This document shows, piece by piece, positions 45,521 to 54,120 of a stretch of 64,000 nt of DNA. How positions within the stretch are numbered: position 1 is the first letter of the stretch; the number at the start of each line of letters is the position of its first letter. Origin of the DNA: Flavobacterium microcysteis (GTDB taxonomy: Bacteria; Bacteroidota; Bacteroidia; Flavobacteriales; Flavobacteriaceae); contig NZ_VFJE01000055.1 of the NCBI RefSeq assembly GCF_006385255.1, forward strand, positions 483,990 to 547,989, read 5' to 3'. Below the pieces are notes generated by a model. It saw nothing but the letters and a program-made list of their open reading frames with translations. It had not been told where the DNA came from and did no database searches. The position numbers and the translations under genes were made by a program.

Positions 45521-46039
45521 TCAATATTCGTTTTGTTGAAATAACATTAATTGATTTGATTCATATTTATGAATATAACTGTAAAACATTAAAGAATTTG
45601 TAGAAACAAATTGAACATTTTTTGAACCTGTGGTTGGACATTTTCCAAAAGCAACTACTTTTAGCATCCCTTTTTTCTCGTAATATGCTTTACATTCACA
45701 TAAATACTTATGTGGTATTTCAGTTGCTTTTGAAACGGTTGCAATAGTGGTAGTATTTTCTTTCAAGTACTCAAAAAACCTATTCCTGTACTCATTTTGA
45801 AAAATATATTTCAAGTAAGGCAAACCAAAGTTTTTGCAAATATTTGGATGTTCTTTTACATCAATATATTTTGATTGTTTTACAAATGCTATTAGTTCTA
45901 TAACATTTTTTGTCTTTAAAGCAATGCCTGTTTCTGGTTGAGCCCCCTTTTTTTGAACTAAAAGTTTTTTTGTTATTTGAGCTTCGTTTTTTAGATCTGC
46001 AATTACGTTTTGTGATTGCGTAAGCTTTGATGTTTCCAT
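45521..46039 (-). CDS. hypothetical protein of an accessory cassette
   Basis: 172 residues, cytosolic, lysine-rich at the start. The middle part (F-F-E-Y-L-K-E-N-T-T-T-I-A-T-V-S-K-A-T-E-I-P-H-K-Y-L) looks like a helix-turn-helix or winged-helix segment, so DNA binding is possible, but no family is recognised. It lies between sdhC and an unknown 622-residue gene on the same strand, in AT-rich sequence unlike the neighbouring core genes. Confidence 0.6.
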   Translation of the reverse strand: METSKLTQSQNVIADLKNEAQITKKLLVQKKGAQPETGIALKTKNVIELIAFVKQSKYIDVKEHPNICKNFGLPYLKYIFQNEYRNRFFEYLKENTTTIATVSKATEIPHKYLCECKAYYEKKGMLKVVAFGKCPTTGSKNVQFVSTNSLMFYSYIHKYESNQLMLFQQNEY

Positions 46040-46125
46040 TGTGATATATTTTAAAATTATATCGCAAAAGAATTTGGTTATTGATAGGTAAGTAGTAGGT
46101 TACTAATAATAACCAAAATAACCAT

Positions 46126-47994
46126 TTAATAAGTAATCATGGTCTGCACATCGGCTTCATAGTTCCCAGTGTATGCGGAAAATTTACTATTGGTTGTTTT
46201 TTCATCTGTTTTATCTAATTGCTTGAAAAGATGTATTAAAGAAACAAAGCAAGGTTTGTTTTTTTTTCCTAAATGTAAATAAACAAGATGTATTGTTTTT
46301 CGAATAAATTCTATTGAAGTACCAGTATTTGGAAATTGTTTAGTTTTATTTGGTAGGCAATTATTTTTCATAATATGCAATGAATATTCAATTAAATTTG
46401 AAAAATCATTTTGATTTAAAATCAGGTTTCTTTTCCAGTAACCGCTTAAAGGTTTTAAAATTTCTTTAATTGTTTGAATATCTTCTTCTCTTGTTGGTTT
46501 TGAAATAGTAGGTTGATTAATACTTTCCTCTTTATCATCGCATTTATGAAAATCTGAAAAAACATTTGGATATTCTGAAATAAAAACATCGGCTCTACTC
46601 AAAATCCCTGAATAGTAGCCATATTTTTTTATTATTTTATGGGAAATTAATGTTGGGTTTGAATGAATAACTCCAGCCCAACCAATAAAGCTGTTGGAAT
46701 GTGTTATATGATAATAGTTTTGATGAATATCGGCAACAAAAGTTTTTGAATTATTACCGTAGAGTATTTCTTTTGAAACTTCAAATTTATCTTGAAAATA
46801 CTTTTCTCCTTCTTTGAATGCATTGATAAATGTTTCAAAGTATGGTTTACTATCTAATAAAAAATCTTCTTTTATTTCAAGATTTTTTGCTTTTATGTTT
46901 TTTGTAGAGAATAGGTAGGAAATACCAGGAGAGTATATTTTGTAATCAGTATTAATTATTAAATATTTATTTTCTTGAAAATGCATCAAGAATCTGTCAA
47001 ATTCAGGGCAATCTTCTTTTTTTGTTATGTGATTACTTAAATCAATTAAATTAATCAGATGATCATTTTTTATAATAATGTTAGTTTGGTGTCCATTGTT
47101 AGCATTTTCGTCATGTATCTGTTTTGTTGCTTCAACTCTTCTTTCTTTCGCTTTAGTTTCTAATTCAATGTTTTTCTCAGTTTCTTCAATCCATCTTTTT
47201 GTAAAATCAATATGACTTTTTGGAGCGTTAATTTCCTTTAAACCAGTTTCTAAAGACAAGATGTCATTTTTGATTTTCTCTTTATATTTTGAGTAGAATA
47301 ATAGTTTAAATTCAAAATTAAAAACATTACCAAAGTATTTTAACCATTTGTTAATCCAATCAAAATACATTTGAACATGCAGTATTTTTAATGGCTCTTT
47401 GGTCCTTACATTGTTTGCTTTTTTGTATTCGTCTGTTAAGTCTAATGTAGAGTAGCCTTCGAGTTTTTTGTAAAAATCACGAGTTAATATATTTACTAAA
47501 GTATCAACTGCAAAATTCACTTCTAATTTATCTTTGGGGCTAAATTTGATTCCAGCGTTTTCTTGAATTGTAATAAAAAAGTTGCTATGTAAGGGTATAA
47601 ATATATTTCCATTACCGTCAAGTAAACAGATTTGTGAGCCAAGCGCATTGATTGGAAAACCATCTTCGTCTTTATCATTAGTATTATGTGGAACTAATTC
47701 ACTTGTGGTTTTGTCAGATTGTTGAGATGTTTTATTTGATTGGGTTTCTGTTTTATTAATATCAATTTTTAAATCTTCTAATTGTTTTTCAAGATTTAAT
47801 AATTCAGATAAAAACTTTGGAAGTTCCGTTTGTTCAAATGCTAACGTATTTGTTAAACCATTTTTTGCTCTTTCGGTCTGTATTTCTATTTGATTTTTTT
47901 GACTATCAATTCTCTGCTTTACAATTTTAATTTGTCTTTTCAGTTCTGACTTTTCTTTTAATAAAGAAAATAAAGGTGTATTTGTATCTCTCAT
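46126..47994 (-). CDS. large hypothetical protein with N-terminal coiled coil
   Basis: 622 residues. Residues 1-100 form a coiled coil (K-S-E-L-K-R-Q-I-K-I-V-K-Q-R-I-D). A Ser/Thr/Gln-rich linker follows, then a ~500-residue globular part with no recognised domain (e.g. F-I-G-W-A-G-V-I-H-S-N-P near 450). No signal or TM. It is 86 bases upstream of the 172-residue gene and probably co-transcribed. It resembles no core flavobacterial gene known to me; a mobile or defence cassette is a reasonable guess. Confidence 0.6.
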   Translation of the reverse strand: MRDTNTPLFSLLKEKSELKRQIKIVKQRIDSQKNQIEIQTERAKNGLTNTLAFEQTELPKFLSELLNLEKQLEDLKIDINKTETQSNKTSQQSDKTTSELVPHNTNDKDEDGFPINALGSQICLLDGNGNIFIPLHSNFFITIQENAGIKFSPKDKLEVNFAVDTLVNILTRDFYKKLEGYSTLDLTDEYKKANNVRTKEPLKILHVQMYFDWINKWLKYFGNVFNFEFKLLFYSKYKEKIKNDILSLETGLKEINAPKSHIDFTKRWIEETEKNIELETKAKERRVEATKQIHDENANNGHQTNIIIKNDHLINLIDLSNHITKKEDCPEFDRFLMHFQENKYLIINTDYKIYSPGISYLFSTKNIKAKNLEIKEDFLLDSKPYFETFINAFKEGEKYFQDKFEVSKEILYGNNSKTFVADIHQNYYHITHSNSFIGWAGVIHSNPTLISHKIIKKYGYYSGILSRADVFISEYPNVFSDFHKCDDKEESINQPTISKPTREEDIQTIKEILKPLSGYWKRNLILNQNDFSNLIEYSLHIMKNNCLPNKTKQFPNTGTSIEFIRKTIHLVYLHLGKKNKPCFVSLIHLFKQLDKTDEKTTNSKFSAYTGNYEADVQTMITY

Positions 47995-48117
47995 TTCATT
48001 ATTATTTGAAGTCTATAATTATTTATCAGATATTTTGTATTTAGTTTTACCAAATAATTTAAGATATTAATTCACTTTTGCAATACTATTCACACTATTT
48101 TAAATATGCTAAAATAG

Positions 48118-49527
48118 TTACTTCCCGATACAAAAATTCGCAAAAATATTCCCCAATAATTCATCATTAGTGACCTGGCCAGTTATCTCACCAAAATAAT
48201 ACAAAGCCTGTCGAATATCAATAGCCATTAAATCACTTGAAATACTGGATTGAAGTCCAAATTTTACTTTCTGTATTTCTTCCAACGCTTTTAATAACGA
48301 ATCATAATGCCTTGTATTAGTCACAATCGTTTCATTGTTTCGCAAAGCACCCGTATTTACAAAAGAAAGAAGCTGGTTTTTTAACGCTTCGATATTGGTG
48401 TTTTCTTTAGCTGAAATTAAAAGGATTTCAGGGATTTCTGATTTGAGATTTTGGATTTGAGTCTCACTAAGTGTATCGGCTTTATTCCCAATAATAATCA
48501 AAGGCTTTAGCGGAAACTGATTTCTTATTTTTTCAACTTCAACTTTCACATTTTGCAGCTTATCAGAAATCTCAAATCTTAAATCAGAAATCTGAGAGCT
48601 GTCCAAAAGATAAACAACAACCTGCGCCTGTTCTATTTTTTCAAAGGTCTTTTTGATACCGATACTTTCTACAACATCTTTAGTCTCACGGATTCCGGCA
48701 GTATCTATGAATCGGAAGCTGATACCGTTAATAACCAACTCATCTTCAATCGTATCACGGGTTGTTCCAGCTATTTCTGAAACGATAGCACGTTCTTCAT
48801 TCAATAAAGCATTCAGAAGCGTAGATTTCCCAACGTTTGGCTCGCCCACAATAGCAACAGGAATTCCGTTTTTGATAACATTGCCCACGGCAAACGAATC
48901 AATCAGTCTTTTTAATACAAATTCGATACGCTCCAGTAAATCATAAAACTGTGTCCTATCTGCAAATTCCACATCTTCTTCGGCAAAATCCAATTCCAAT
49001 TCGATAAGAGAAGCAAAATTCAACAGCTCTTCACGAAGTTTGGCAATTTCATTAGAAAAGCCGCCTCTCATTTGTTGCATGGCAATCTGGTGTGAAGCCT
49101 CGTTTTCTGAAGCGATCAAATCGGCTACAGCCTCTGCTTGCGAAAGATCCAGTTTACCATTGATAAAAGCCCTAAGCGTAAATTCGCCTGGCTCCGCCAT
49201 TTTGCATCCTTTGCGAAGCAATAGCTGGATAATTTGCTGTTGGATGTAAGTCGAGCCGTGACATGAAATCTCCACCACGTTTTCACCTGTATAAGAATTT
49301 GGGCCTTTAAAAATAGAAAGCAATACCTGGTCGTATACTTTCGCACCATCGACTATATGTCCCAAATGGATGGTATGCGTCTTCTGTTTCAGGAGATCTT
49401 TTCCTGAAACCGACTCAAACACGGATGCAGCAATAGTTAAGGCATCTTTTCCTGAAACCCTGATAATTGCAATTGCTCCAGCTCCAGATGGAGTAGCTAA
49501 GGCAACGATAGTATCTTGTGAAACCAT
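48118..49527 (-). CDS. mnmE: tRNA modification GTPase MnmE (TrmE)
   Basis: 469 residues from ATG 49527 (M-V-S-Q-D-T-I-V-A-L-A-T); the frame is open to 49716 but the promoter at 49543-49573 rules that out. Folate-binding N-terminal domain, helical domain, and G domain with G1 G-E-P-N-V-G-K-S-T, G3 D-T-A-G, G4 N-K-A-D, and the C-terminal F-C-I-G-K whose Cys is catalytic. With MnmG it makes 5-carboxymethylaminomethyluridine at wobble position 34. Between G3 and G4 it has two stretches of repeat-like sequence (48430-48462, 48563-48597) that lengthen this surface loop. Confidence 0.95.
   Translation of the reverse strand: MVSQDTIVALATPSGAGAIAIIRVSGKDALTIAASVFESVSGKDLLKQKTHTIHLGHIVDGAKVYDQVLLSIFKGPNSYTGENVVEISCHGSTYIQQQIIQLLLRKGCKMAEPGEFTLRAFINGKLDLSQAEAVADLIASENEASHQIAMQQMRGGFSNEIAKLREELLNFASLIELELDFAEEDVEFADRTQFYDLLERIEFVLKRLIDSFAVGNVIKNGIPVAIVGEPNVGKSTLLNALLNEERAIVSEIAGTTRDTIEDELVINGISFRFIDTAGIRETKDVVESIGIKKTFEKIEQAQVVVYLLDSSQISDLRFEISDKLQNVKVEVEKIRNQFPLKPLIIIGNKADTLSETQIQNLKSEIPEILLISAKENTNIEALKNQLLSFVNTGALRNNETIVTNTRHYDSLLKALEEIQKVKFGLQSSISSDLMAIDIRQALYYFGEITGQVTNDELLGNIFANFCIGK
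48430..48597. repeat. intergenic-type repeat units inside mnmE (inverted pair)
   Basis: 48430-48462 reads gggatttctgatttgag and on; 48563-48597 is its inverted relative (cagaaatctcaaatcttaaa and on). Both match the 'gatttctgattt / aaatctaaaatc' units of the intergenic arrays at 56548-56797. They are in frame and encode Q-I-Q-N-L-K-S-E-I-P and Q-I-S-D-L-R-F-E-I-S-D-K. Confidence 0.6.
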
Positions 49528-49542
49528 AATGTATATTTTGTG

Positions 49543-49573
49543 CAAAGATAGGAGTAAAGTTCCTATGAGCAAA
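49543..49573 (-). promoter_or_regulatory. promoter of mnmE (TTTG-N19-TATCTTTG)
   Basis: On the minus strand TATCTTTG (49543-49550) lies 19 bases from a TTTG box (49570-49573), the exact spacing of flavobacterial vegetative promoters. Transcription would start about 10 bases before the ATG at 49527. Confidence 0.7.
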
Positions 49574-49669
49574 AAGGCAAGGCGTATGTTAAATAAAAGC
49601 AAACTTACTTCTGCGATTTTCTTTAGGCGGTACTTTTTTGTAACTTTATATGTACAAAACAACTGAAAA

Positions 49670-50509
49670 ATGAAACGAATCCTTTTTCCAACCGACTTTT
49701 CCGAAATCGCAGACAACGCTTTTCTATATGCGCTGAAAATGGCAGATTCGCTGGAAGCAGAAATTATACTGCTTCACACTTTTGATATGCCAATTATTGA
49801 CGGAGCTGAAATCCCGATTAATTTTAAAGAAATGTACGATACGCTCGAAATACAGCAGATGTCGCATTTCAAGGACTATATTCCGCATTTAAAAGAGATT
49901 GCTGCGAATAACGGAATGGGACATATCCAAATATCGCATTTGCTCAAATCAGGCGACCTGACGTATGCGATGCAAGATGTAGTGCAGGAGCACAATATCA
50001 GTTTGGTGGTCATGGGAACAAGCGGCGTTTCAGGTTGGTTTGATTCAATTTTTGGTTCGCAGGCTGGAGAGGCGATTACTTCGTTGACCGCTCCTGTATT
50101 AAGCATTCCTATAGAAGCTAAATACAAAAAAATCAAAACGATTGCTTTTACTAACTTGTATAGAGAAAAGGATTTTGAAGCCTTAGAGCGCTTGGTCGAA
50201 ATTGCTTTGAAATTTGATGCTACGATAAAAAGCTTGTATGTCAAAAAATCATTTACTTCGCTATCAGATGAAGAAATAAAAACATGGGAGCAAAGATGCA
50301 GCGCCTGGCCGGTTCAGTTTTTTGTTATTCCTCATGACGATGTCAAAGAAACCATCCAGGACTTTATTAATAACCAGCATATCGACCTATTGACCATGCT
50401 TACTGAAAAAAGAGGATTCTGGGAAGATCTTTTTACATCCAGCCTTACCCAAAAAATCTCCTATAAAATTGAAATCCCAATGTTGGCACTTCACGAAAAC
50501 GGCTTGTAA
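49670..50509 (+). CDS. universal stress protein (tandem UspA domains)
   Basis: 279 residues with two UspA folds. The first has the start M-K-R-I-L-F-P-T-D-F-S and the nucleotide-binding G-T-S-G-V-S-G-W near residue 118; the second (about 155-279) begins I-K-T-I-A-F-T-N and is less conserved at the ATP loop. Tandem Usp proteins are cytosolic stress-response proteins. It is divergent from mnmE across 142 bases and 33 bases before the aldehyde dehydrogenase gene, with which it may be co-transcribed. Confidence 0.88.
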   Translation: MKRILFPTDFSEIADNAFLYALKMADSLEAEIILLHTFDMPIIDGAEIPINFKEMYDTLEIQQMSHFKDYIPHLKEIAANNGMGHIQISHLLKSGDLTYAMQDVVQEHNISLVVMGTSGVSGWFDSIFGSQAGEAITSLTAPVLSIPIEAKYKKIKTIAFTNLYREKDFEALERLVEIALKFDATIKSLYVKKSFTSLSDEEIKTWEQRCSAWPVQFFVIPHDDVKETIQDFINNQHIDLLTMLTEKRGFWEDLFTSSLTQKISYKIEIPMLALHENGL

Positions 50510-50542
50510 AGCATAAACCATATACTCCTAAAATATTTTAAA

Positions 50543-51913
50543 ATGGCTATTAAGACAATCAATCCCTATAATAATAAAGAAATCAAATCCTTTGAAGAGT
50601 TTTCCGTAGAAACGGTGGAGAAGAAAATTGCTCAGGCAGATAAGACCTATCAGAAATGGAAAACTGTTGCTATAAAAGAACGAGCGGAACTTCTAATGAA
50701 AGTTGCTGCTCTCTACAGAAAAAGAAAAGAAGAACTGGCAAGGCTGATTACGCTTGAAATGGGAAAACTGATTGCCCAAAGTGAAGCGGAAGTTGAAATG
50801 TGTGCTTCGGTTTATGAATATTATGCGAAAAATGCCGCAGACTTTCTAGAAGACAAACCCATAGAAATAAAAGACGGAAAAGCCTTTGTGCGTTATACGC
50901 CAATAGGAATCATACTTGCTGTTGAACCCTGGAATTACCCATACAATCAAGTAGCAAGAGTTGCTGCACCAAATATTATGGCTGGTAATGTAATTATGGT
51001 CAAACATGCTTCTAACGTACCACAATGTGCCGCTGCCATTGAAGAAATTTTTAGAGAAGCAGGAGCAGAAGATGGAATTTATACAAACTTATTTCTTTCT
51101 AGTTCAAGAATAGCCAAGTTAGCAGAGGACCCAAGAATTGTAGGATTGTCTCTTACCGGAAGTGAAAAGGCAGGAGCAAGCCTCGCTGAAGCAGCCGGAA
51201 AAAATTTAAAAAAATCAGTTTTGGAATTGGGAGGTAGTGATCCGTTTATCATCTTGGAAGACGCCGATATAGAAAAAGCGGTAAAAAGTGCTGTAAAAGG
51301 ACGATTCGGTAATATGGGGCAAGCCTGTACTTCCTCTAAAAGGATTATAGCTGTTGGAAAAATTGCAGATGAATTTCTTGAAAAATTCAAAGAAAAAATC
51401 ACCGGACTAAAAGTAGGTGACCCTATGGAAAGGGAAACCGAAGTCGGACCATTAAGCAGCGAAGACGCAGCACAGAAAATCGAAAAACAGGTAAACGATA
51501 CCGTAAAGTCAGGAGCTAAAGTAGTGCTTGGTGGTAAAAGAATCGATAGGGAAGGTGCTTTTTATGAACCGACTATACTAACAGATATCAAACCTGGTAT
51601 GGTTGCCTATCACGAAGAGATCTTTGGACCTGTCGCCTCATTCTATAAAGTAAAAGACGAAAAAGAAGCAATAGCCTTGGCAAATGATTCCACATTTGGA
51701 TTAGGCGGTTCTGTTTTCAGCGAAAATATCGAAAGAGCCGTTGAAGTAGCAAGTCAAATCGAAACAGGAATGATTTTTATAAACGAACATGTAGCATCAC
51801 GCCCAGATCTACCTTTTGGCGGAACTAAACGTTCCGGTTATGGTCGGGAACTTTCGGAACTGGGAATTGAAGAATTTGTGAATAAGAAATTGATTAGGAT
51901 TAGTAATAAGTAA
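50543..51913 (+). CDS. NAD(P)-dependent succinate-semialdehyde dehydrogenase
   Basis: 456 residues, ALDH superfamily. The catalytic cysteine lies in G-Q-A-C-T-S-S-K-R (about 263) and the general-base glutamate in L-E-L-G-G-S-D-P-F (about 229); the cofactor loop is P-W-N-Y-P. The short length and the W-N-Y-P-Y-N-Q and S-G-Y-G-R-E-L-S end match the Sad/GabD group, which converts succinate semialdehyde to succinate, feeding GABA-type degradation into the TCA cycle. Exact substrate is inferred from family; other semialdehydes are possible. Confidence 0.88.
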   Translation: MAIKTINPYNNKEIKSFEEFSVETVEKKIAQADKTYQKWKTVAIKERAELLMKVAALYRKRKEELARLITLEMGKLIAQSEAEVEMCASVYEYYAKNAADFLEDKPIEIKDGKAFVRYTPIGIILAVEPWNYPYNQVARVAAPNIMAGNVIMVKHASNVPQCAAAIEEIFREAGAEDGIYTNLFLSSSRIAKLAEDPRIVGLSLTGSEKAGASLAEAAGKNLKKSVLELGGSDPFIILEDADIEKAVKSAVKGRFGNMGQACTSSKRIIAVGKIADEFLEKFKEKITGLKVGDPMERETEVGPLSSEDAAQKIEKQVNDTVKSGAKVVLGGKRIDREGAFYEPTILTDIKPGMVAYHEEIFGPVASFYKVKDEKEAIALANDSTFGLGGSVFSENIERAVEVASQIETGMIFINEHVASRPDLPFGGTKRSGYGRELSELGIEEFVNKKLIRISNK

Positions 51914-52290
51914 AGTTGCTAAGGTACTAAGGTTCTGAGGTGCTAAGTTTATTCAAAAAGGTACTAAGTTGCTAAGGTTCTAAGGCGCTAAGTTTATGCT
52001 TTTTGTATGTAAGAGAGTAAGTCATTGAAAGTAAATTTTTTATTTAGTGCAAAACTTTATATTTAGTCACTTACAACTAGCCACTAACCATTATCAACTA
52101 TCCATTATAGAGGTGCTAAGTTTATATATTTTGTATGTAAGAGAGTAAGTCATTGAAAGTAAACTTTTGTAAACTTTTTATTTAGTGCAAAAATTTCATA
52201 TTAGTCACTTACAACTATCTACTAACCATTATAAACTATCAACTATATAGTCAAACCACTATCAACTAACCATTATCAACTATAAATTAT
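51914..52290. repeat. repeat-filled intergenic region with ~130-bp tandem duplication
   Basis: 51915-51990 holds degenerate 'gctaaggttctaagg' units. A unit of about 128 bases (51983-52110) is followed directly by a second copy (52111-52250) that has a roughly 10-base insertion; both contain tgtatgtaagagagtaagtc and ttagtcacttacaacta. The rest (52230-52285) is 'actatcaactaacc' repeats, the reverse of those at 15.9 kb. No gene seen in this 437-base gap. Confidence 0.85.
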
Positions 52291-52323
52291 AAAAAAAGCC
52301 GTAGCTCAGAGAGAGACTACGGC
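52291..52323 (-). terminator. terminator of the dnaN-lipoprotein unit
   Basis: Stem gccgtag (52298-52304) / ctacggc (52317-52323); read on the minus strand it is followed by seven T residues. It lies 28 bases past the lipoprotein stop. Confidence 0.8.
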
Positions 52324-52350
52324 ACTTTGGTATAAAGGGTTGGTTATAGC

Positions 52351-52893
52351 TTATTCAGTACTGCTCAAGTCAGTAAATAATCCGTTATACTTTCCGCTGA
52401 AAATTTGCCCATCTGCTCGGGTAAATTGGAAAGTCAAATCGACTTTGTTTTCTGTTACAGAATTAATTGTAACCGTTTTTTCAGTAGCGGTAAGTCCCGC
52501 TTCAGAGCTTTTTAGCAAGAAAGTACCATCAACATAGGTATAATTCTCATCATCTGCATTCTGTACATAGGCACCGCCAGTTTGTATAGAATAATTAGGA
52601 ATATCTGTAATTGTTCCGGCTTCCAGATTTACACCATTGAAATCAAAATAAATCTTGCTGATGTTAGATACTGCAGTAGAATCGTTTAGATTTACATTGG
52701 AAAGCACGATAGAAATCGGACTTGGAGTTTCATCCACAATATTCTCATCTGTAACAAAAGAGTTATTCAATACGTGGAATCCGCCATTAAAAGTAAAACC
52801 ATTTTCGCCCAATTTTCTGCCATCGTCATTAGAACAAGACAGCAATAGGAATATAGCCAGGAAAGGAAATATTTTGATGATAGAGCGACCCAT
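52351..52893 (-). CDS. putative surface lipoprotein
   Basis: 180 residues. Lipoprotein signal peptide (F-L-L-L-S-C, Cys20) followed by S-N-D-D, which fits the acidic export signal for surface lipoproteins. The mature part is beta-rich (Y-F-D-F-N-G-V-N-L-E-A-G-T-I), of a type common in Flavobacterium but with no named function. It lies 10 bases after dnaN on the same strand and is probably transcribed with it, although it has no obvious link to replication. Confidence 0.72.
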   Translation of the reverse strand: MGRSIIKIFPFLAIFLLLSCSNDDGRKLGENGFTFNGGFHVLNNSFVTDENIVDETPSPISIVLSNVNLNDSTAVSNISKIYFDFNGVNLEAGTITDIPNYSIQTGGAYVQNADDENYTYVDGTFLLKSSEAGLTATEKTVTINSVTENKVDLTFQFTRADGQIFSGKYNGLFTDLSSTE

Positions 52894-52903
52894 GGAAAAA
52901 GTT

Positions 52904-54022
52904 TTAATTATTAAGCATTACCGGCATAACAAGCATCGTAACTGTCTCGCCATCTTCAAGCCCGTCAACAGGAGTCAGGATACCTGCTCTGTTTGGTAAT
53001 GACATTTCCAGCATGATTTCGTCTGATTGAAGATTGGTCAACATTTCAGTTAAGAAACGTGAGTTAAAGCCAATCTGCATATCATCTCCTTGATAATCGC
53101 ACGTCAAACGTTCTTCTGCCTTGTTTGAGTAATCAATATCTTCAGCAGAAATATTCAATTCAGCTCCGGCAATTTTTAAACGGATCTGGTGAGTTGTCTT
53201 ATTCGAGAAAATAGCAACACGACGAACCGAACTCTGGAATTGTGAACGGTCAATCATTAGCTTGTTTGGATTTTCTTTTGGAATTACAGCTTCATAATTA
53301 GGATATTTCCCGTCAATCAATCGGCATGTCAAAACGTAGTTGTCAAAAGAAAACGTAGCGTTTGAGTCGTTGTATTCAATCTTAACTTCAGCTTCAGAAG
53401 TTCCCAGGATATTCTTTAAAATAGTCAAAGGTTTCTTTGGCATGATAAAATCAGCTACCTGAGATGCTTTTACATCGGTTCTGGCATATTTTACCAATTT
53501 GTGAGCATCAGTAGCCACAAACGTAAGTCCTTCTGGTGAGAATTGGAAAAATACTCCAGACATTACAGGACGTAAATCGTCATTTCCGGCAGCAAAAATA
53601 GTTTTGCTTACAGCAGTAGCCAAAACTCCGGCAGGAACTATAGTAGAAGACGGATCATCAAGATTTACAGATTTCGGGAATTCTTCGCCTGGTGCGTATG
53701 CTAATGCATATTTCCCAGAATTAGAACTGATTTCAATAGTACTGTTTTCCTCTACAGTAAAAGTAAGCGGTTGCTCCGGGAAAGTCTTTAAGATTTCCAA
53801 AAGCAGTTTTGCAGGAACAGCAACGCTTCCGGTACTTGTAGAATCAATTTCTAAAGTAGCAGACATTGTGGTTTCCAAATCGGATGCAGAAACGGTCAAT
53901 TGTTTGTTGTCCAATTCAAAAAGGAAATTATCCAGAATTGGCAAAGTATTGCTGCTATTGATAACGCTTCCTAAAACTTGCAGTTGTTTTAATAAGTAGG
54001 AACTCGATACTATAAACTTCAT
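52904..54022 (-). CDS. dnaN: DNA polymerase III beta subunit (sliding clamp)
   Basis: 372 residues, three clamp domains in tandem: the N-terminal M-K-F-I-V-S-S-S-Y-L-L-K, the middle domain with R-P-V-M-S-G-V-F-F, and the C-terminal end with L-V-M-P-V-M-L-N-N, close to the usual end motif. The ring tethers polymerase III to DNA. It is preceded by a strong promoter (54075-54105) and lies away from dnaA, beside gldG, as in other Flavobacteria. Confidence 0.95.
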   Translation of the reverse strand: MKFIVSSSYLLKQLQVLGSVINSSNTLPILDNFLFELDNKQLTVSASDLETTMSATLEIDSTSTGSVAVPAKLLLEILKTFPEQPLTFTVEENSTIEISSNSGKYALAYAPGEEFPKSVNLDDPSSTIVPAGVLATAVSKTIFAAGNDDLRPVMSGVFFQFSPEGLTFVATDAHKLVKYARTDVKASQVADFIMPKKPLTILKNILGTSEAEVKIEYNDSNATFSFDNYVLTCRLIDGKYPNYEAVIPKENPNKLMIDRSQFQSSVRRVAIFSNKTTHQIRLKIAGAELNISAEDIDYSNKAEERLTCDYQGDDMQIGFNSRFLTEMLTNLQSDEIMLEMSLPNRAGILTPVDGLEDGETVTMLVMPVMLNN

Positions 54023-54074
54023 TTTCGTCTTTTATTTAATAAGGATTGTAAAACTACAAATATTTTACATTGCA

Positions 54075-54105
54075 CAAATATATCTTAAACTAATTCTAAA
54101 ACAAA
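54075..54105 (-). promoter_or_regulatory. promoter of dnaN (TTTG-N19-TATATTTG)
   Basis: On the minus strand TATATTTG (54075-54082) is 19 bases from TTTG (54102-54105), matching the flavobacterial consensus in both boxes and spacing. The start would be about 45-50 bases before the dnaN ATG. Confidence 0.7.
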
Positions 54106-54120
54106 ACCAATTTATTAACA

